From Mycobacterium marseillense (GTDB lineage: Bacteria; Actinomycetota; Actinomycetes; Mycobacteriales; Mycobacteriaceae): a stretch of 64,000 nt of DNA. The stretch is taken from positions 372,001-436,000 of the forward strand of contig NZ_AP022584.1 of the NCBI RefSeq assembly GCF_010731675.1, given 5' to 3'. The number at the start of each line of letters is the position of its first letter. Position 1 is the first letter of the stretch. Under the pieces are notes generated by a model, which did no database searches, had not been told where the DNA came from, and saw only the letters and a list, made by a program, of their open reading frames with translations. A program made the translations under genes and the position numbers. Positions 62,271-64,000 of this stretch are shown here, one piece after another.

Positions 62271-63355
62271 CAGAGCACCACCACCGAGCGCAGCACCTCG
62301 CCGCCGTGCATCTTGTGGAACGCCTCCTCGATGTCGCCGAGCCCGATGCGTTCGGAGACGAACTGCTCGAGCGGGAGCCGGCCCTGCAGGTACAGGTCGA
62401 TCAGGGTGGGGAAGTCGCGCTCGGGCAGGCAGTCGCCGTACCACGACGACTTCAGCGAGCCGCCGTGGCTGAAGAAGTCCACCAGCGGCATCTCCAGGGT
62501 CATGTCGGGGGTCGGAACACCCACCAGCACAACGGTTCCGGCGAGGTCGCGGGCGTAAAAGGCCTGCTTGTAGGTCTCGGGCCGACCCACCGCGTCGATC
62601 ACCACGTTGGCGCCGAACCCGTCGGTGAGGTCCTGAATCGTCGTGACCACATCGAGCTCGCGGGCGTTGACCGTGTGCGTGGCGCCGAACTTGCGGGCCC
62701 AGTCCAGCTTGGTGTTGTCGGTATCGACGGCGATGATGCGCCGCGCGCCCACCAGCGCAGCACCGGCGATCGCGGCGTCGCCCACCCCGCCGCAGCCGAT
62801 CACCGCGACGGTGTCGTCACGGTTGATGGCGCCGGTGTTGATCGCCGCGCCGAGTCCGGCCATCACGCCACAGCCCAGCAGCCCGGCGACCGCCGGGTCA
62901 GCCTCGGGATTGACCTTGGTGCACTGGCCCGCGGCCACCAGCGTCTTGTCGGCGAATGCCCCGATGCCCAGGGCGGGGGTGAGCTCGGTGCCGTCGGTCA
63001 GCGTCATCTTCTGGGTGGCGTTGAAGGTGTCGAAGCACAGGTGCGGGCGGCCGCGCTTGCAGGCCCGGCACTGCCCACACACCGCGCGCCAGTTCAGGAT
63101 CACGAAGTCGCCCGGGGCCACGGCGGTCACATCCGGCCCGACCGCCTCGACCCGGCCCGCGGCCTCGTGCCCGAGCAGGAAGGGGTACTCGTCGTTGATG
63201 CCGCCGTCGCGGTAGGTCAGGTCGGTGTGGCACACCCCGCAGGCGATGACGTCGACCAGAGCCTCCCCGGGGCCGGGGTCCGGGACAACGATGTCCACCA
63301 ATTCGACGGGCTCGCCCTTCTTGCGTGAAATCACGCCGCGCACTGTCTGACTCAT
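62270..63355 (-). CDS. mscR: S-nitrosomycothiol reductase / mycothiol-dependent formaldehyde dehydrogenase (MscR)
   Basis: A 361-residue zinc alcohol dehydrogenase-family enzyme, the length of Rv2259. It has catalytic zinc ligands CGVCHTD and GHEAAG, structural zinc cysteines ([15 protein letters not shown]) and the NAD-binding [12 protein letters not shown]. The enzyme uses mycothiol to oxidise formaldehyde or reduce S-nitrosomycothiol. GGAG precedes the ATG. Coupled to the MBL hydrolase. An in-frame extension to 63982 is antisense to the following gene. Confidence 0.92.
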   Translation of the reverse strand: MSQTVRGVISRKKGEPVELVDIVVPDPGPGEALVDVIACGVCHTDLTYRDGGINDEYPFLLGHEAAGRVEAVGPDVTAVAPGDFVILNWRAVCGQCRACKRGRPHLCFDTFNATQKMTLTDGTELTPALGIGAFADKTLVAAGQCTKVNPEADPAVAGLLGCGVMAGLGAAINTGAINRDDTVAVIGCGGVGDAAIAGAALVGARRIIAVDTDNTKLDWARKFGATHTVNARELDVVTTIQDLTDGFGANVVIDAVGRPETYKQAFYARDLAGTVVLVGVPTPDMTLEMPLVDFFSHGGSLKSSWYGDCLPERDFPTLIDLYLQGRLPLEQFVSERIGLGDIEEAFHKMHGGEVLRSVVVL

Positions 63356-63433
63356 GGGCTCCAACCTACTGTTCGCCGCCATACATCTCGCGACGGGCTG
63401 TCCACCCATCGAGCCGGTGTAGCGTCGCAGGAC

Positions 63434-64000
63434 GTGACATCTTGGGAGACAACCGAAGAATTCACCGAACGCATCGCCGCGACCCTCGATGGCGCCAGCC
63501 TCACGATCCTGCTGAGCATCGGGCACCAGACCGGCTTGCTGGACACGATGGCCGGGCGCGGGCCGGCAACCAGCGCGCAGATCGCCGACGCCGCCGGGCT
63601 CAACGAGCGCTACGTCCGCGAGTGGCTGGGCGGCATGACCACCGGGCACGTCGTCGAGTACGACCCCGACACCGCCACCTACTCGCTGCCCGCCCACCGC
63701 GCCGGCGTGCTGACCCGGGCGGCCGGACCCCAGAACCTGGCCGTGGTCGCCCAATTCCTGCCGCTGCTCGGCGAGGTCGAGCAGAAGATCATCGGCTGCT
63801 TCCGGGCGGGTGGCGGCCTGCCCTACAGCGAGTTCCCGCGCTTTCACCAGCTGATGGCCGAGGAGAGCGGCGCGGTGTTCGACGCCTCGCTCGTCGACGT
63901 CGTGCTGCCGTTGGTGGACGGCCTCGTCGAGCGGCTGCGCGCCGGAGCCGACGTGGCCGACTTCGGCTGCGGCAGCGGCCACGCCATCAACGTGATGGCA
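63434..64000 (+). CDS. SAM-dependent methyltransferase, Rv2258c-like, truncated by window end
   Basis: The first 189 codons of a gene beginning at GTG. The N-terminal winged-helix-like domain ([31 protein letters not shown]) is followed by the start of a class I methyltransferase domain ([14 protein letters not shown]) right at the edge. This combination and its place divergent from mscR match Rv2258c, described as a methyltransferase-type protein with a regulator-like N-terminus. The C-terminus is outside the window. Confidence 0.88.
   Translation, partial: MTSWETTEEFTERIAATLDGASLTILLSIGHQTGLLDTMAGRGPATSAQIADAAGLNERYVREWLGGMTTGHVVEYDPDTATYSLPAHRAGVLTRAAGPQNLAVVAQFLPLLGEVEQKIIGCFRAGGGLPYSEFPRFHQLMAEESGAVFDASLVDVVLPLVDGLVERLRAGADVADFGCGSGHAINVMA

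Noticed and set aside
62270..63982. Long minus-strand frame extending mscR to 63982
   Set aside because: The extra N-terminal residues are Arg/Ala/Gln-rich, antisense to the methyltransferase gene, and ATG 63355 gives the exact length known for MscR.
1..64000. CRISPR arrays, insertion sequences, integrases, tRNA or rRNA genes
   Set aside because: No regularly spaced direct repeats, transposase-like ORFs, cloverleaf-type tRNA signatures or rRNA-like stretches were recognised by eye; a dedicated scan would be needed for certainty.

Overview
The window is high-GC chromosomal DNA from a slow-grower-like Mycobacterium, most likely close to the M. avium complex. Supporting this are an mceA-F operon, five cytochrome P450s including a close CYP124 orthologue, deazaflavin (Ddn-type) oxidoreductases, a DUF1707 protein, an Rv3717-type amidase, a cutinase, a mycothiol-dependent MscR, and abundant TetR regulators. 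The species assignment is inference. No rRNA, tRNA, CRISPR array, insertion sequence or integrase was recognised.

Layout. 1-6.7 kb: the end of a LipQ-type esterase, an orphan HicB-like antitoxin, then a redox/sulfur block (ferredoxin, LysR regulator, sirohydrochlorin chelatase, ferredoxin-sulfite reductase NirA/SirA, solo thioredoxin reductase). The two divergent promoter regions of this block share the same tripartite element, TTGTG-N4-CACAA-N7-TTGTG. 6.7-16.1 kb: a CYP140-like P450 divergent from a TetR, a second TetR with a Ddn-like enzyme, an FAD-linked oxidase, a membrane Ser/Thr kinase, a DUF1707 protein divergent from a WHG-type TetR, a second P450 and a VOC protein. 16.3-23.7 kb: a lower-GC defence island with a type III-like restriction-modification pair (Mod, Res) and, divergently, a two-gene system matching Kiwa (4-TM KwaA-like plus DUF4868 KwaB-like).

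23.8-48.9 kb: a six-gene mce operon (mceA-F, minus strand) with no yrbE permease genes, divergent from a large lipid/alicyclic catabolic cluster. The cluster holds an acyl-CoA ligase, ALDH, amidohydrolase, SDR, two P450s, Ddn-like protein, cupin, alpha/beta hydrolase, phosphotransferase, CoA-transferase, DUF35 protein, thiolase-like protein and two AhpD-like proteins. It also holds two paralogous TetR regulators. A 13-bp element, AGAATATCGTTCT, sits upstream of the ALDH and of the second TetR. Related copies lie between mceA and fadD, so import and catabolism look like one regulon.

48.9-57.1 kb: TetR, acyl-CoA dehydrogenase-like monooxygenase, Tat-exported peptidoglycan amidase, cutinase, Baeyer-Villiger-type flavin monooxygenase, secreted proteins, CYP124 and an MmpS-like protein. 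57.1-64 kb: a DapB-like dehydrogenase, an Hsp70-like membrane protein, an acidic protein, a SABATH-type methyltransferase, a metallo-beta-lactamase-fold hydrolase, MscR and the start of a methyltransferase. This last part resembles the M. tuberculosis Rv2258c-Rv2266 neighbourhood in inverted and rearranged form.

Many genes are translationally coupled by ATGA/GTGA overlaps, which makes the operon structure easy to read. Homologies were assigned from remembered family features and motifs, not from database searches.
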